DNA of 33,900 nucleotides from an uncultured Gammaproteobacteria bacterium (GTDB lineage: Bacteria > Pseudomonadota > Gammaproteobacteria > GCA-001735895): positions 1 to 33,900 of the forward strand of contig CAMYLU010000033.1 in assembly GCA_947259485.1 (NCBI GenBank), read 5' to 3'. The notes beneath the pieces were generated by a model, which was not told the DNA's origin, ran no database searches, and saw nothing but the letters and a program-made list of their open reading frames with translations. The number at the start of each line of letters is the position of its first letter. The stretch's first letter is position 1. The position numbers were made by a program, and so were the translations under genes. Positions 1 through 8,028 of the stretch are shown piece after piece.

Positions 1-141
1 CTGCTAGCGATTACCGGCGTCTATTCCGCTTCAAAAAATATCACTTCTAATTCTGAAGACACGGAACTAATGCCCCCAAATCAACAAGGCACTAAAAAGA
101 AAAAATTAATTTGTTTTCCGAACTCGTTGACCACTACTTAG
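1..141 (+). CDS. possible C-terminal end of an unidentified protein (partial)
   Basis: Frame 1 is open from the window edge to a TAG at 139-141, giving about 46 residues: a short hydrophobic start (LLAITGVYS), then a polar tail with a KKKK cluster. That could be the last membrane segment and cytoplasmic tail of a membrane protein. Open reading over this length is only weak evidence. I do not recognise the protein, and the open frame could be chance. A hairpin followed by T-runs at 326-363 could end its transcript. Confidence 0.25.
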   Translation: MLAITGVYSASKNITSNSEDTELMPPNQQGTKKKKLICFPNSLTTT

Positions 142-187
142 CGTCTGCTGTTGGCCGTTCTCGGAAGCCCAGTTAGCGGTTTTCAGA

Positions 188-263
188 GTCCGCTTTTGGC
201 CGAAGATTGCCTCCCACACCAGGCATTTGAGTGTCTCCTTTGGAGAAAACAGATCCTCAGATT
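188..263 (+). repeat. 76-bp degenerate intergenic repeat, copy 1
   Basis: This 76-bp stretch aligns without gaps to 2675-2750 on the same strand, with about 60 of 76 bases identical. The best conserved core is GGCCGAAGATTGCCTCCCA. Both copies lie in non-coding DNA outside the lipoprotein and htpX genes. It looks like a dispersed intergenic element of unknown role, not a gene remnant. Confidence 0.7.
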
Positions 264-316
264 AGGTTAATCAGTAGCGATCAGCGAACCATATCAAATA
301 CCCGGTCAGGGGGAGT

Positions 317-347
317 AAAGGAGTCGGTGACAAAGGAAACTCATTTG
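317..347 (+). repeat. 31-bp repeat, left arm (inverted partner at 1475-1505)
   Basis: The 31 bases here match the reverse complement of 1475-1505 with three mismatches. The common core is GGTGACAAAkGAAACTCATT. The two arms lie on either side of the lipoprotein gene 397-1290. Confidence 0.7.
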
Positions 348-363
348 TCACCGCCCCTTTTTG
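326..363 (+). terminator. stem-loop followed by T-runs
   Basis: A perfect 9-bp stem, GGTGACAAA at 326-334 with TTTGTCACC at 344-352, encloses a 9-base loop. It is followed by GCCCCTTTTTGCTTTTTG. On the plus strand this has the form of an intrinsic terminator, for whatever is transcribed from the left. On the minus strand the hairpin lies just beyond the end of the lipoprotein gene and could stop that transcript too, though it lacks a good T-run there. It overlaps the 31-bp repeat, so it may be a repeat-borne terminator. Confidence 0.6.
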
Positions 364-396
364 CTTTTTGATTAAGGTAAGACTGGAGGGAGCGGA

Positions 397-1290
397 TTAG
401 AGAATATTTACCCATAAATAGTCGGTTGGCACTCCCATGTGGGTGACGGTGAAACCGTCGCAATCGTTAAATACGACGCTGGCGGTGGTCGCCGCGTCGC
501 CTGTAATCGTTATATTCCCCGTTTCCGGTACGCCTCCCGGGCAATTGTTATAGTTGACGGAGGCGTCTATCGTGACATACCCGTGATCCGGATCGTAAAC
601 CGTGGCATCCACGTCAAAAGATGTTCCGGCGGTATTTGTGACGACCGTGATGACGACGCGATAGACTCTGCCGTCAACGCCGGCATAATCGGAAAATAGA
701 GTACAGACTAGTGGCCCACCGCCACATGAAACGGTCATGTCGATTATTTGAGTTTCACCCTGATAAGTTACCCTGAAACTAATAAATCGCATGTTGAGCG
801 AAGTAAGGGTTGCGCCGCTTATCGTGGCGGTAAAAGTGACCGTGCCGCTTACACTCGCGCCATTACCACCGGTAACCAGGCAATTCGTAAACAGGATAGT
901 GCCTTCTGTACCGTCGGTGTTTTGATCCAGTTCCGCGGAACCCGTGTCGCATATGGGAAGAGGTTGTTGGGCGGTTCGGCTCTCAGTGGCGGCCATTAAC
1001 TCCAACTGCCCGGCTATAATCGACACCAGATCTAGGTTAGTGACACTTCCACGCGGTGATATCGGGTTGGCATTGTTGGCGGTGTCAGCCGCAATCGCTT
1101 GATTCGCTCCGCCGGTCGAAGCGATGGCCAGTGCTTCGGCATTGCCGGCATCGACGGTGGCTGGAGATTTCAGACCAGTGTAAATAATACCCTCGTCGGC
1201 ATCGCTGTCGCTACCGCCACTGCTGCCTCCACAGGAGGCTAGAACAAGACTGGATAAAATGATGATTGGCGCTACTATTTTTGAAATCAT
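397..1290 (-). CDS. secreted lipoprotein of unknown function
   Basis: The 297-residue product starts with a classic lipoprotein signal: a short basic start (MISK), a hydrophobic stretch, then a lipobox LASC followed by GGSSGGSDSD. It is therefore expected to be lipidated and anchored in an envelope membrane facing the periplasm. The ATG at 1288-1290 was chosen over an upstream in-frame codon because the signal peptide begins there. The mature part is rich in Gly, Thr, Val and Asn, with alternating hydrophobic residues typical of beta-sheet proteins, and four cysteine-containing segments (PICDT, TNCLV, VSCGGG/VCTL, NNCPGG/NDCDG) that could form disulfides. I recognise no catalytic motif. It stands alone, with a 31-bp inverted repeat on both sides and about 240 bp of non-coding DNA before it. 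That it is an envelope lipoprotein is well supported; its role is unknown. Confidence 0.8.
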   Translation of the reverse strand: MISKIVAPIIILSSLVLASCGGSSGGSDSDADEGIIYTGLKSPATVDAGNAEALAIASTGGANQAIAADTANNANPISPRGSVTNLDLVSIIAGQLELMAATESRTAQQPLPICDTGSAELDQNTDGTEGTILFTNCLVTGGNGASVSGTVTFTATISGATLTSLNMRFISFRVTYQGETQIIDMTVSCGGGPLVCTLFSDYAGVDGRVYRVVITVVTNTAGTSFDVDATVYDPDHGYVTIDASVNYNNCPGGVPETGNITITGDAATTASVVFNDCDGFTVTHMGVPTDYLWVNIL

Positions 1291-1474
1291 GTGAATTGCT
1301 ACCGTGTGAGAATGGTTCTGAACCAGGATATTTAACTGGCAGGGATATGTTCGCAATATCTATGTATTTTAGGGGAAAATCAGAAATTTGCAGGATCAGG
1401 CTGCAGGACTCTGAAAGATATTGATGTTTGCTTAGGATCGAATTTAGGGAATATTAGGAGTTTGATTCCAAATG

Positions 1475-1505
1475 CAAATGAGTTTCATTTGTCACCGATC
1501 CCTTT
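1475..1505 (-). repeat. 31-bp repeat, right arm, with internal palindrome
   Basis: This is the inverted partner of 317-347 (28 of 31 bases equal). It holds a perfect 7-bp stem, CAAATGA at 1475-1481 and TCATTTG at 1485-1491, with a 3-base loop. It lies between the end of htpX (1532) and the start of the lipoprotein gene (1290), so it is downstream of htpX. Confidence 0.7.
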
Positions 1506-1531
1506 GGCCCACTACGGAGAACATTAAGCTG

Positions 1532-2419
1532 TCATTGATTGGCTTCACGCAGGGCGATGATTCTTTCTTCCAGTGGCGGATGGCTCATGAACAATTTCTT
1601 GATGCCAGTTCCCAGACCGCCAGAAATACCAAAGGCTGCAAATTCACCCGGCAGGTCTTTTGGTTCGTTACCGCGTTGCAACGCCTGCAGCGCCGCAATC
1701 ATTTTTTTACGCCCCGCCAGGGATGCGCCACCGGCATCGGCGCGAAATTCACGCCGGCGTGAAAACCACATCACGATCACCGAGGCAATGATCGACAGAA
1801 AGATCTGCGCGACGATGGAGGTAATGAAATAGGCAGGCCCATAGCCCCGCTGGGTCTTGAACACCACGCGATCAACCACGTGACCGATCACTCTGGAGAG
1901 GAAGATAACAAAAGTATTGATGACGCCCTGGATCAATCCCATCGTAACCATGTCACCATTACTGACATGGGTAATTTCATGACCGAGCACCGCCTCTACT
2001 TCGTCAGCATCCATGTTTTGCAGTAAACCCGAACTGACGGCCACCAATGCATTGTTGCGGCTCATGCCGGTCGCGAAAGCATTGGGTTCCGCAGAATTAA
2101 AGATGCCGACTTCCGGCATGCCTATCCCCGCCTGCTTCGCCTGGTGTTTAACCGTTCCGACCAACCACTGCTCGGCCTGGTTGGCCGGTTGCTCAATAAT
2201 TCTTACACCCATGGATCGTTTCGCCAGGAACTTGGACATCGCAAGTGAAATAAAAGAACCGCCAAAGCCGATCACTGCAGACATCACCAGCAAAGCCTGC
2301 AGATTCAGGTCGACGCCATTCTCTGCGAGGATGCCTTCGAATCCAAATACCTTGAATACGATGCTGATCAGCACCAGTATGGCGGCGTTGGTGGCTAAAA
2401 AGAGCGCAATTCGAATCAT
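1532..2419 (-). CDS. htpX: HtpX, membrane zinc metalloprotease (M48)
   Basis: HtpX is an inner-membrane protease that cleaves damaged or misfolded membrane proteins and complements FtsH in envelope quality control. The 295 residues match the family length. The protein has two N-terminal membrane segments (about 4-24 and 40-62). The zinc motif HEITH lies at His147-Glu148-His151, two more hydrophobic segments at about 160-180 and 197-219, and the third zinc ligand Glu224 in [12 protein letters not shown]. The C-terminal [10 protein letters not shown] is also typical. The start at 2419 is preceded by a good GGGAGG site. It is monocistronic. A 20-bp perfect palindrome about 50 bp upstream is a candidate operator. 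No CpxR-type GTAAA repeat is obvious. Confidence 0.96.
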   Translation of the reverse strand: MIRIALFLATNAAILVLISIVFKVFGFEGILAENGVDLNLQALLVMSAVIGFGGSFISLAMSKFLAKRSMGVRIIEQPANQAEQWLVGTVKHQAKQAGIGMPEVGIFNSAEPNAFATGMSRNNALVAVSSGLLQNMDADEVEAVLGHEITHVSNGDMVTMGLIQGVINTFVIFLSRVIGHVVDRVVFKTQRGYGPAYFITSIVAQIFLSIIASVIVMWFSRRREFRADAGGASLAGRKKMIAALQALQRGNEPKDLPGEFAAFGISGGLGTGIKKLFMSHPPLEERIIALREANQ

Positions 2420-2469
2420 AACAGGATGCCTCCCAGGGTTTGCTTAACGGATTGTGTGCATGGCATGAT

Positions 2470-2489
2470 ACATCAAATATATTTGATGT
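2470..2489. promoter_or_regulatory. 20-bp perfect palindrome upstream of htpX
   Basis: ACATCAAATATATTTGATGT is self-complementary over all 20 bases and lies 51 bp before the htpX start codon. Length, AT-rich centre and position fit a homodimeric repressor or activator site controlling htpX. The identity of the regulator cannot be told from the window. A role as an RNA hairpin is less likely, because there would be essentially no loop. Confidence 0.5.
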
Positions 2490-2507
2490 TGATATTGGAA
2501 CAGTCGC

Positions 2508-2576
2508 TCAACTCGGCACGCGATAAAATTCCAATCTAATTACCGCTACTTTTATCGGAGCATCAATATAAGCCAT
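2508..2576 (-). CDS. possible 22-residue small protein or leader peptide
   Basis: On the minus strand an ATG (2574-2576) is preceded by AAGGAGATAAAC, a near-perfect ribosome binding site at ideal spacing. It opens a 22-codon frame, MAYIDAPIKVAVIRLEFYRV plus two residues, ending in TGA at 2508-2510. The frame sits about 90 bp upstream of htpX in the same direction, with the 20-bp palindrome between them. The binding site is the best in this part of the window, which is why I list so short an ORF. It could be a leader peptide, an independent small protein or chance. No function is proposed. Confidence 0.35.
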   Translation of the reverse strand: MAYIDAPIKVAVIRLEFYRVPS

Positions 2577-2674
2577 GTTTATCTCCTTCTCATAGAACTG
2601 GACAACCGTTAAACCATAAAGTCCTGGCGACAAAGAGAGGGGGTGAAGATACTTATATTGGAACAATAACCAAT

Positions 2675-2750
2675 GTCCGTTTCTGGCCGAAGATTGCCTC
2701 CCATCCTAGTTGCTTGAGCGTCTCATTTGAAGAAAGCTGGTCCTCAAATT
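2675..2750 (+). repeat. 76-bp degenerate intergenic repeat, copy 2
   Basis: This is the partner of 188-263 in the same orientation (about 79% identical, no gaps). The rest of the 595-bp gap between htpX and the next gene (2420-3014) holds the palindrome and small ORF listed separately. From 2751 to 3014 the DNA is AT-rich and presumably carries the promoter of the histidine kinase gene, but I see no clear conserved site. Confidence 0.7.
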
Positions 2751-3014
2751 TCATTGCTCGCCACCGGGATTGATCCAGGGCTGATTGCGGATAGATTAGT
2801 TCTAGCTATCGGGCTGCGCAATTTGATCGAGGTCCCATCAGGGTGCGGAAATAAGGGCATTTCAATCTGGCTATTGCCAAATCAAGCAGTCGCGAGGATC
2901 AATCTATGTTACATTCTAATCATTCTGATTGGGGGCCAGGCGGTATATAGCAGCAATTTTGTTCATAATTGTTGTTGAATCATATGCAGCCAGTTAATAA
3001 AAAATAGTAATCAA

Positions 3015-4649
3015 ATGGACGAATCGAGGAACAGGCAGGACCTTCATTTAGAGATTGAAAGCCTTCGCGAGGAACTGCAAAACCAGGTTCAAACCAATAG
3101 CGAACTCCTCGTCTACAAGCAGCAACTCGACGCAATATTGAACAATGCACCGGTAGAGGTGTACCTGAAAGACCGTGAAGGTCGCTATCTCAGGATTAAT
3201 AAGCAATTCGAAAAAATATTCGGCGTAAAAAGCGAAGACCTGGTGGGTTTGTTACCAACCGATGTGCATGATCCCGAACTGGCTAAATCTACCCGAAACC
3301 ACGACCTATTCGTTTTAAATTCCGGGAAAGTCGAGCAACGCGAAGAGCTTGCCAGGCTAGTCAATGATGGTCAATTTCATACCTTGTTAACGATAAAGTT
3401 TCCAGTATTCAATGACGACGGAGAGGTCGATGGTCTGGGTGCGATAGTGACCGACATAACCGAACGCAAACAGATGGAAGAGACTATACGTCGTGCCCAG
3501 AAGATGGATGCGATAGGCCAGTTGACTGGAGGTATCGCTCATGATTTCAACAATATACTCGGCATCGTCCTGGGTAACCTGGAGCTCATGAAGCGCCTTG
3601 TTTCGAAGGATGAAAAGGCACTTCCCCTGCTTGAAGCTGCCTATACGGGAGCTAGCCGGGGTAAGGAGCTGACAAGGAAACTCCTAGGCTTTTCCCGGAC
3701 GACTGCAGGATTATCGAAAATCGTTTCCTTGAACGAATTCATAGAGGGTATGGAAGATCTGATCAGAAAGTCCCTGACCGTTTCAATCGACACGAAAATG
3801 TTATTGGAAGAAGACCTCTGGGCAGTCAAAATAGACTCAGGTGATTTGGTAGACGTTATGTTGAATCTATCACTTAATGCCCTTGATTCCATGCCTGCCG
3901 GTGGGAAAATTGTAATAAAAACAGCCAATAAAGTTATTGATGAAGACCATGTTGATTTTAATCCGGAGGTGAAGTCCGGGGAATTCGTGATGCTTTCGGT
4001 TAGCGACACTGGGCAGGGCATGACACCGGAAGTTGTTAAGAAAGCAATGGAACCTTTTTTTACAACCAAGGAGGAAAGCCAGGGAACTGGACTCGGTCTT
4101 AGCATGGTTTACGGATTCGTAAAGCGCTCTGGGGGACTCATAAAAATTTATTCCAAGGAGGGTGAAGGTACGGAGATCAGGATTTACTTGCCACGAGCTT
4201 ACGAAGAGATTGAAGCAGATAAAAATATACCTTTAGAGGCAGATCTTCAGCGCGGTAACGAGACAATTTTAATCGTCGATGACGAAAAAGCCCTGGTCGA
4301 TGTTGCCGTCTCGTACCTTCAGGACCTGGGCTATACAACCGTAACAGCCAATAATAGTAAACAGGCCCTGGAAGTACTTGAGAGCAATACGGCAATTGAT
4401 CTGTTGTTCAGCGATGTAATCATGCCGGGAGGGAGTGATGGCTACGAACTGGCCCTGGCAGCTCGCGAATTACATCCGTCGTTGAAGGTATTGATAACCA
4501 GTGGGTTCACCAAAAAACACGATGATTATGTCAACGGTGAAAGCAAATACTATTCCAGGCTGGCTGCTAACCTCCTCAATAAACCCTATGCCAAATCCAG
4601 CCTCGCTACTGCAGTTCGAAGCGTGCTCGATGAGGAGGTCAAGTTGTGA
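3015..4649 (+). CDS. PAS-containing hybrid histidine kinase with receiver domain
   Basis: This is a cytoplasmic sensor kinase of 544 residues with no membrane segment. The order is: a short N-terminal coiled coil (about 8-40), a PAS domain (about 38-150, with NAPVEVYLKDREGRYL), and a dimerisation/phosphoacceptor helix with His176 (GGIAHDFNN). The ATPase domain follows, with Asn284/Asn288, DTGQGM at 331 and GTGLGL at 357, then a C-terminal receiver with the acidic pair near 422, phosphoacceptor Asp467 and Lys523. The GGIAHDFNN phosphobox with a C-terminal receiver is a common NtrB-like hybrid arrangement. No good ribosome binding site precedes the ATG at 3015, but the coiled-coil start argues for it. 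The downstream response regulator overlaps by 4 bp and is the likely partner. The signal sensed by the PAS domain is unknown. Confidence 0.92.
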   Translation: MDESRNRQDLHLEIESLREELQNQVQTNSELLVYKQQLDAILNNAPVEVYLKDREGRYLRINKQFEKIFGVKSEDLVGLLPTDVHDPELAKSTRNHDLFVLNSGKVEQREELARLVNDGQFHTLLTIKFPVFNDDGEVDGLGAIVTDITERKQMEETIRRAQKMDAIGQLTGGIAHDFNNILGIVLGNLELMKRLVSKDEKALPLLEAAYTGASRGKELTRKLLGFSRTTAGLSKIVSLNEFIEGMEDLIRKSLTVSIDTKMLLEEDLWAVKIDSGDLVDVMLNLSLNALDSMPAGGKIVIKTANKVIDEDHVDFNPEVKSGEFVMLSVSDTGQGMTPEVVKKAMEPFFTTKEESQGTGLGLSMVYGFVKRSGGLIKIYSKEGEGTEIRIYLPRAYEEIEADKNIPLEADLQRGNETILIVDDEKALVDVAVSYLQDLGYTTVTANNSKQALEVLESNTAIDLLFSDVIMPGGSDGYELALAARELHPSLKVLITSGFTKKHDDYVNGESKYYSRLAANLLNKPYAKSSLATAVRSVLDEEVKL

Positions 4650-5032
4650 CAAAACCGTCAATACTCGTTGTTGACGATGAGCCAATGATGACTAGCATCG
4701 TTAGTGAGGTTGGTGAGCTGGGTGGGTTTGATGTCATTGAAACAAACAGTGCCAGGGAGTTTCAAGGTGCCTGGCAGGATCACGATCCAACGGTAGTAGT
4801 AATAGACATTATTATGCCCGATATGGACGGGATTGAATTGCTTAAGTGGTTATCCGAGCGTAAATGCCTGGCACCCATTATTCTAATGAGTGGATATGAT
4901 CCAAACTACATGGAGCATGCATCTACTGTAGGTACCGAGAAAGGCAATACAATCATCGGAACTTTGACTAAACCGTTTCAAATAACCGAGTTGGAAGCCC
5001 TGTTGAAGCTGACTTTATCGCCATGCCAGTAG
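4646..5032 (+). CDS. single-domain response regulator (CheY-like)
   Basis: The 128-residue protein is one receiver domain with no output domain. Key residues are Asp10-Asp11, phosphoacceptor Asp54 (VIDIIMPDMDG), Ser82 and Lys109 (LTKPF). It starts at GTG 4646, which overlaps the kinase stop (GTGA), with GAGGAGG 7-8 bases upstream, so the two are translationally coupled. It probably takes phosphate from the upstream kinase and passes it on or acts through protein contact, since no DNA-binding or enzymatic domain is present. The target is not encoded nearby. Confidence 0.92.
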   Translation: MTKPSILVVDDEPMMTSIVSEVGELGGFDVIETNSAREFQGAWQDHDPTVVVIDIIMPDMDGIELLKWLSERKCLAPIILMSGYDPNYMEHASTVGTEKGNTIIGTLTKPFQITELEALLKLTLSPCQ

Positions 5033-5056
5033 CGTGTTTCAACAATGCACCGTAGA

Positions 5057-5087
5057 GAATCCGTCCCGGGTGTTGCGGGGCGGATTC
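5057..5087. terminator. 12-bp stem-loop between convergent genes
   Basis: GAATCCGTCCCG (5057-5068) pairs with CGGGGCGGATTC (5076-5087) with one G-T wobble and a 7-base loop. It lies between the convergent ends of the response regulator (5032) and gabT (5093). Neither side has a long T-run, so it may be a weak bidirectional terminator. Confidence 0.55.
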
Positions 5088-5092
5088 ATTAA

Positions 5093-6412
5093 CTAAACCA
5101 GTTCTTGCAGGCATTTTTCGAGGATATCCATGCCCTCGTTGATCAGCGCGTCGCTGATATTCAGTGCCGGCAGGAAGCGAATAACGTTTCCGCGTGCCCC
5201 GCAGCTGAGCAGGGCCAGGCCGTTTTCGTAGGCACGTCCGACCAATGCTTTGGTCAGCTCCGGGTCCGGATGCTCGGCATCTCCGTTCTTGACCAGCTCC
5301 ATTGCCATCATCGCGCCGTGGCTGGTGCGCAGGTGTCCGATGTTGTTCGAGAACTTCGCCTGCAAGGCTTCGAGGCGTTGGGCAAACACTTCGCTCACGT
5401 GACTCGCCGATTCGATCAGGTTCTCTTCCTCGATGACGTCAATCATCGCTAACCCAGCAACACAACCGAGCGGAGAGCCGGCGTAGGTGCCACCAATTCC
5501 ACCGGGTAGTGCGGCGTCCATAATCTCGGCTTTACCCACCACCGCGGCAATCGGGAAACCGTTGGCCATACCCTTGGCGACTGTCATCAGGTCGGCCTCG
5601 ATATCGGCGTATTCGCTGCAAAACATTTTGCCGGTGCGTGCAAAACCGGTCTGAATTTCATCGACGATCATAACGATGCCATGCTGGTCGCACAGCGCTC
5701 TGAGTGCCTGCATGAATTCGACCGGCGCCGGGTAAAAGCCACCTTCACCCTGTACCGGCTCGATTATTATCGCAGCGACATCAGTGGGTGCAATATCAGC
5801 CAGAAACAGATCGTTCACTGCGTTCAGCGAATCCTCGACTGAAATGCCGTGATAATCGATCGGAAATCGTGCGTGATAAATTTCTGCCGGAAAAGGACCG
5901 AACAGATTTTTATAGGGCGTGATCTTGCCGGTCATGCCCATGGTCAGGTTGGTCCTGCCGTGATAACCACCGTTGAAGGCAATGACGCCGCGTCGACCCG
6001 TGTGCGCGCGCGCAATTTTGACCGCATTTTCGACCGCCTCGGCACCGGTAGTTACGAATATCGATTTTTTCTTCGAGGCACCCGGTGCCAGCTCATTAAG
6101 CTTTTCGGCCAACCGTACCGCGCTGTCGTAAGGGGTTACCATGACGCAGGTATGGCTGAATCTTTCGAGTTGCTCAGCGACCGCGGCAACGATTTTCGGA
6201 TGGCTGTGTCCGGCCGAGCAAACCGCGATACCGGTGCCAAAATCGATGTAGCGCTTGCCTTCCACGTCCCAGATTTCAGATCCCAATGCTCGCTCTACAT
6301 AGACCGGGGCTATATTGCCCTCACCGCGCGCGATGGCATCATCCTTGCGCGCCTGCCATTCCTGGTTGGAGGTGCCGGACAATTCGGATACTTTCAATTT
6401 AGCAGTGCTCAT
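5093..6412 (-). CDS. gabT: 4-aminobutyrate (GABA) aminotransferase, class III PLP enzyme
   Basis: It transfers the amino group of GABA to 2-oxoglutarate, giving succinate semialdehyde and glutamate in the cytoplasm. At 439 residues it fits the family. Features of class III aminotransferases are present: GTGIAVCSAGHSHPKI early, TTGAEAVENAVKIAR for cofactor phosphate contacts, IIIEPVQGEGGF, IVDEIQTGFARTG with the PLP-ring Asp, and the Schiff-base lysine Lys280 in TVAKGMANGFP. The ATG at 6412 was chosen because it overlaps the gabD stop (ATGA) and has GGGAGGA upstream; an ATG 21 bases earlier is less suited. It forms an operon with gabD. 5-aminovalerate could be an alternative substrate, since GabT and DavT enzymes are hard to tell apart by sequence. 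Confidence 0.93.
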   Translation of the reverse strand: MSTAKLKVSELSGTSNQEWQARKDDAIARGEGNIAPVYVERALGSEIWDVEGKRYIDFGTGIAVCSAGHSHPKIVAAVAEQLERFSHTCVMVTPYDSAVRLAEKLNELAPGASKKKSIFVTTGAEAVENAVKIARAHTGRRGVIAFNGGYHGRTNLTMGMTGKITPYKNLFGPFPAEIYHARFPIDYHGISVEDSLNAVNDLFLADIAPTDVAAIIIEPVQGEGGFYPAPVEFMQALRALCDQHGIVMIVDEIQTGFARTGKMFCSEYADIEADLMTVAKGMANGFPIAAVVGKAEIMDAALPGGIGGTYAGSPLGCVAGLAMIDVIEEENLIESASHVSEVFAQRLEALQAKFSNNIGHLRTSHGAMMAMELVKNGDAEHPDPELTKALVGRAYENGLALLSCGARGNVIRFLPALNISDALINEGMDILEKCLQELV

Positions 6413-7872
6413 TTGTCGATTCCTCCCAGGCACATGTACTTGATTTCAGTGTAGTCATCGAGACCGTATTTTGAGCCTTCACGACCCTGCCCGGATTCCT
6501 TGACCCCACCGAAGGGTGCCATTTCATTAGAGATGATGCCCTCGTTAATGCCGACGATGCCATACTCGAGGCTCTCGGCAACGCGCCAGATGCGGCCGAT
6601 ATCACGGGAATAGAAATAGCAGGCGAGGCCGAACTCGGTATCGTTGGCCATCTGGATGGCCTCGTCCTCGGTGTCGAACTTGAACAGGGGTGCGATCGGT
6701 CCGAAAATCTCTTCTCGAAAAACGCGCATTTCGCCCGTAACGTTGGTCAAAATGGTAGGTTCAAAGAAATTTGTTCCCAGTTCAGAGCGATTGCCGCCGG
6801 CAACCATTTTTGCGCCCTTGCTGACCGCATCGGCAACAAAGGCTTCCATGTCGTTGGCGGCCTCTTCGGTGATCAAGGGACCGACGGTTACGCCTTCCTG
6901 GGTGCCATCACCCATCTTGAGTCCGCTAACGGCAGTCGCCAGCTTGTCGGCAAAAGCGTCGTAGCAACCCGCCTGCACCAGGATACGATTAGCGCAAACG
7001 CAGGTCTGGCCGGCATTTCGGTACTTGCTGATCAGTGCGCCGGCAACGGCAGCATCCAGGTCGGCGTCGTCGAAGACGATGAAAGGCGCATTACCGCCGA
7101 GTTCCATCGAGGTGCGTTTGACAGTTTGTGCGCATTCGGCCATCAATTGCTTGCCGACCGGGGTCGACCCGGTAAAGGTCAGTTTGCGCACGATGGGATT
7201 CGAGGTAAGTTCTTTGCCGATGGCCGCGGTTTCACCGGTCACCATGTTGATGACCCCCGGAGGAATACCGGCACGCTCGGCCAGTTCGACGAAGGCATAG
7301 GCAGATAACGGGGTCGCGTTGGCGGGTTTGCAAACCACGGTGCAGCCGATGGCAAGTGCCGGCGCAATTTTGCGCGTCAGCATTGCGTTCGGGAAATTCC
7401 ACGGGGTGATGCAGGCAACCACACCGACCGGTTGCTTGATGCAGATGATGCGCTTGTCGTTGGAAGGCTGTGGGATGGTGTCACCATAAATGCGCTTGGC
7501 TTCCTCGGCAAACCATTCGATATAGTTGGCGCCATAGGCGATCTCACCACGTGACTCGGCCAGCGGTTTACCTTGTTCCGTGGTCATAATCAGCGCCAGG
7601 TCTTCCTGTGCTTCCATCATCAGGTTGAACCACTTGCGCATGCAGGCGGCACGTTCCTTGGCGGTTCTTGCACGCCAATCGGGGAAGGCGGCCTCGGCGG
7701 CTTCGATCGCGCGGCGCGTCTCCGCGGTGCTGCATTTGGCGACTTCGGCGATGACTTCGCCATTGACAGGATTGGTGACCGGCACGGTTGTGCCGCTGTC
7801 GGCGTCCACCCATTCACCATTGATATAAGCCCTGGTTTTGAGCAGGGATTGGTCGGTTATTTGAATACTCAT
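6409..7872 (-). CDS. gabD: succinate-semialdehyde dehydrogenase (NAD(P)+)
   Basis: It oxidises succinate semialdehyde to succinate, feeding the citric acid cycle, and follows GabT in GABA use. The 487 residues are typical. Visible motifs are TPWNFPNAMLTRKIAPALAIG in the cofactor domain, FTGSTPVGK, the general base Glu257 (MELGGNAPF) and the catalytic Cys291 in GQTCVCANR, followed by EEIFGPI and GREGSKYG near the end. The Cys-X-Cys at the active site resembles GabD enzymes in which the second Cys can form a regulatory disulfide. It overlaps gabT by 4 bp and is divergent from the decarboxylase gene across a 156-bp spacer. Glutarate semialdehyde is a possible alternative substrate. Confidence 0.94.
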   Translation of the reverse strand: MSIQITDQSLLKTRAYINGEWVDADSGTTVPVTNPVNGEVIAEVAKCSTAETRRAIEAAEAAFPDWRARTAKERAACMRKWFNLMMEAQEDLALIMTTEQGKPLAESRGEIAYGANYIEWFAEEAKRIYGDTIPQPSNDKRIICIKQPVGVVACITPWNFPNAMLTRKIAPALAIGCTVVCKPANATPLSAYAFVELAERAGIPPGVINMVTGETAAIGKELTSNPIVRKLTFTGSTPVGKQLMAECAQTVKRTSMELGGNAPFIVFDDADLDAAVAGALISKYRNAGQTCVCANRILVQAGCYDAFADKLATAVSGLKMGDGTQEGVTVGPLITEEAANDMEAFVADAVSKGAKMVAGGNRSELGTNFFEPTILTNVTGEMRVFREEIFGPIAPLFKFDTEDEAIQMANDTEFGLACYFYSRDIGRIWRVAESLEYGIVGINEGIISNEMAPFGGVKESGQGREGSKYGLDDYTEIKYMCLGGIDK

Positions 7873-8028
7873 TTGCGTGATTCCAAGAAAATTGCCGGAA
7901 AGGCGAGAAGCATAACGATTTCACCTATCGGGAACAATGATAATCAGCCCATATCGCTGAAAGATTGCCCTGATTTAGGAGCCCGCCATGTTAGAATCGG
8001 GACCTCGAAAGCTCATTTAGGAATCGAA

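Noticed and set aside
2727-2978. 83-codon plus-strand ORF before the histidine kinase
   Set aside because: It begins inside the 76-bp intergenic repeat, has no ribosome binding site and no recognisable features.
5849-6454. 201-codon ORF antisense to gabT
   Set aside because: It is a shadow frame opposite a strongly conserved gene, with no signals of its own.
7573-8028. Open frame continuing upstream of the decarboxylase, giving a 1075-residue protein
   Set aside because: It runs antisense through gabD and contains no family sequence. The homologous protein begins at ATG 8029 with its own ribosome binding site.
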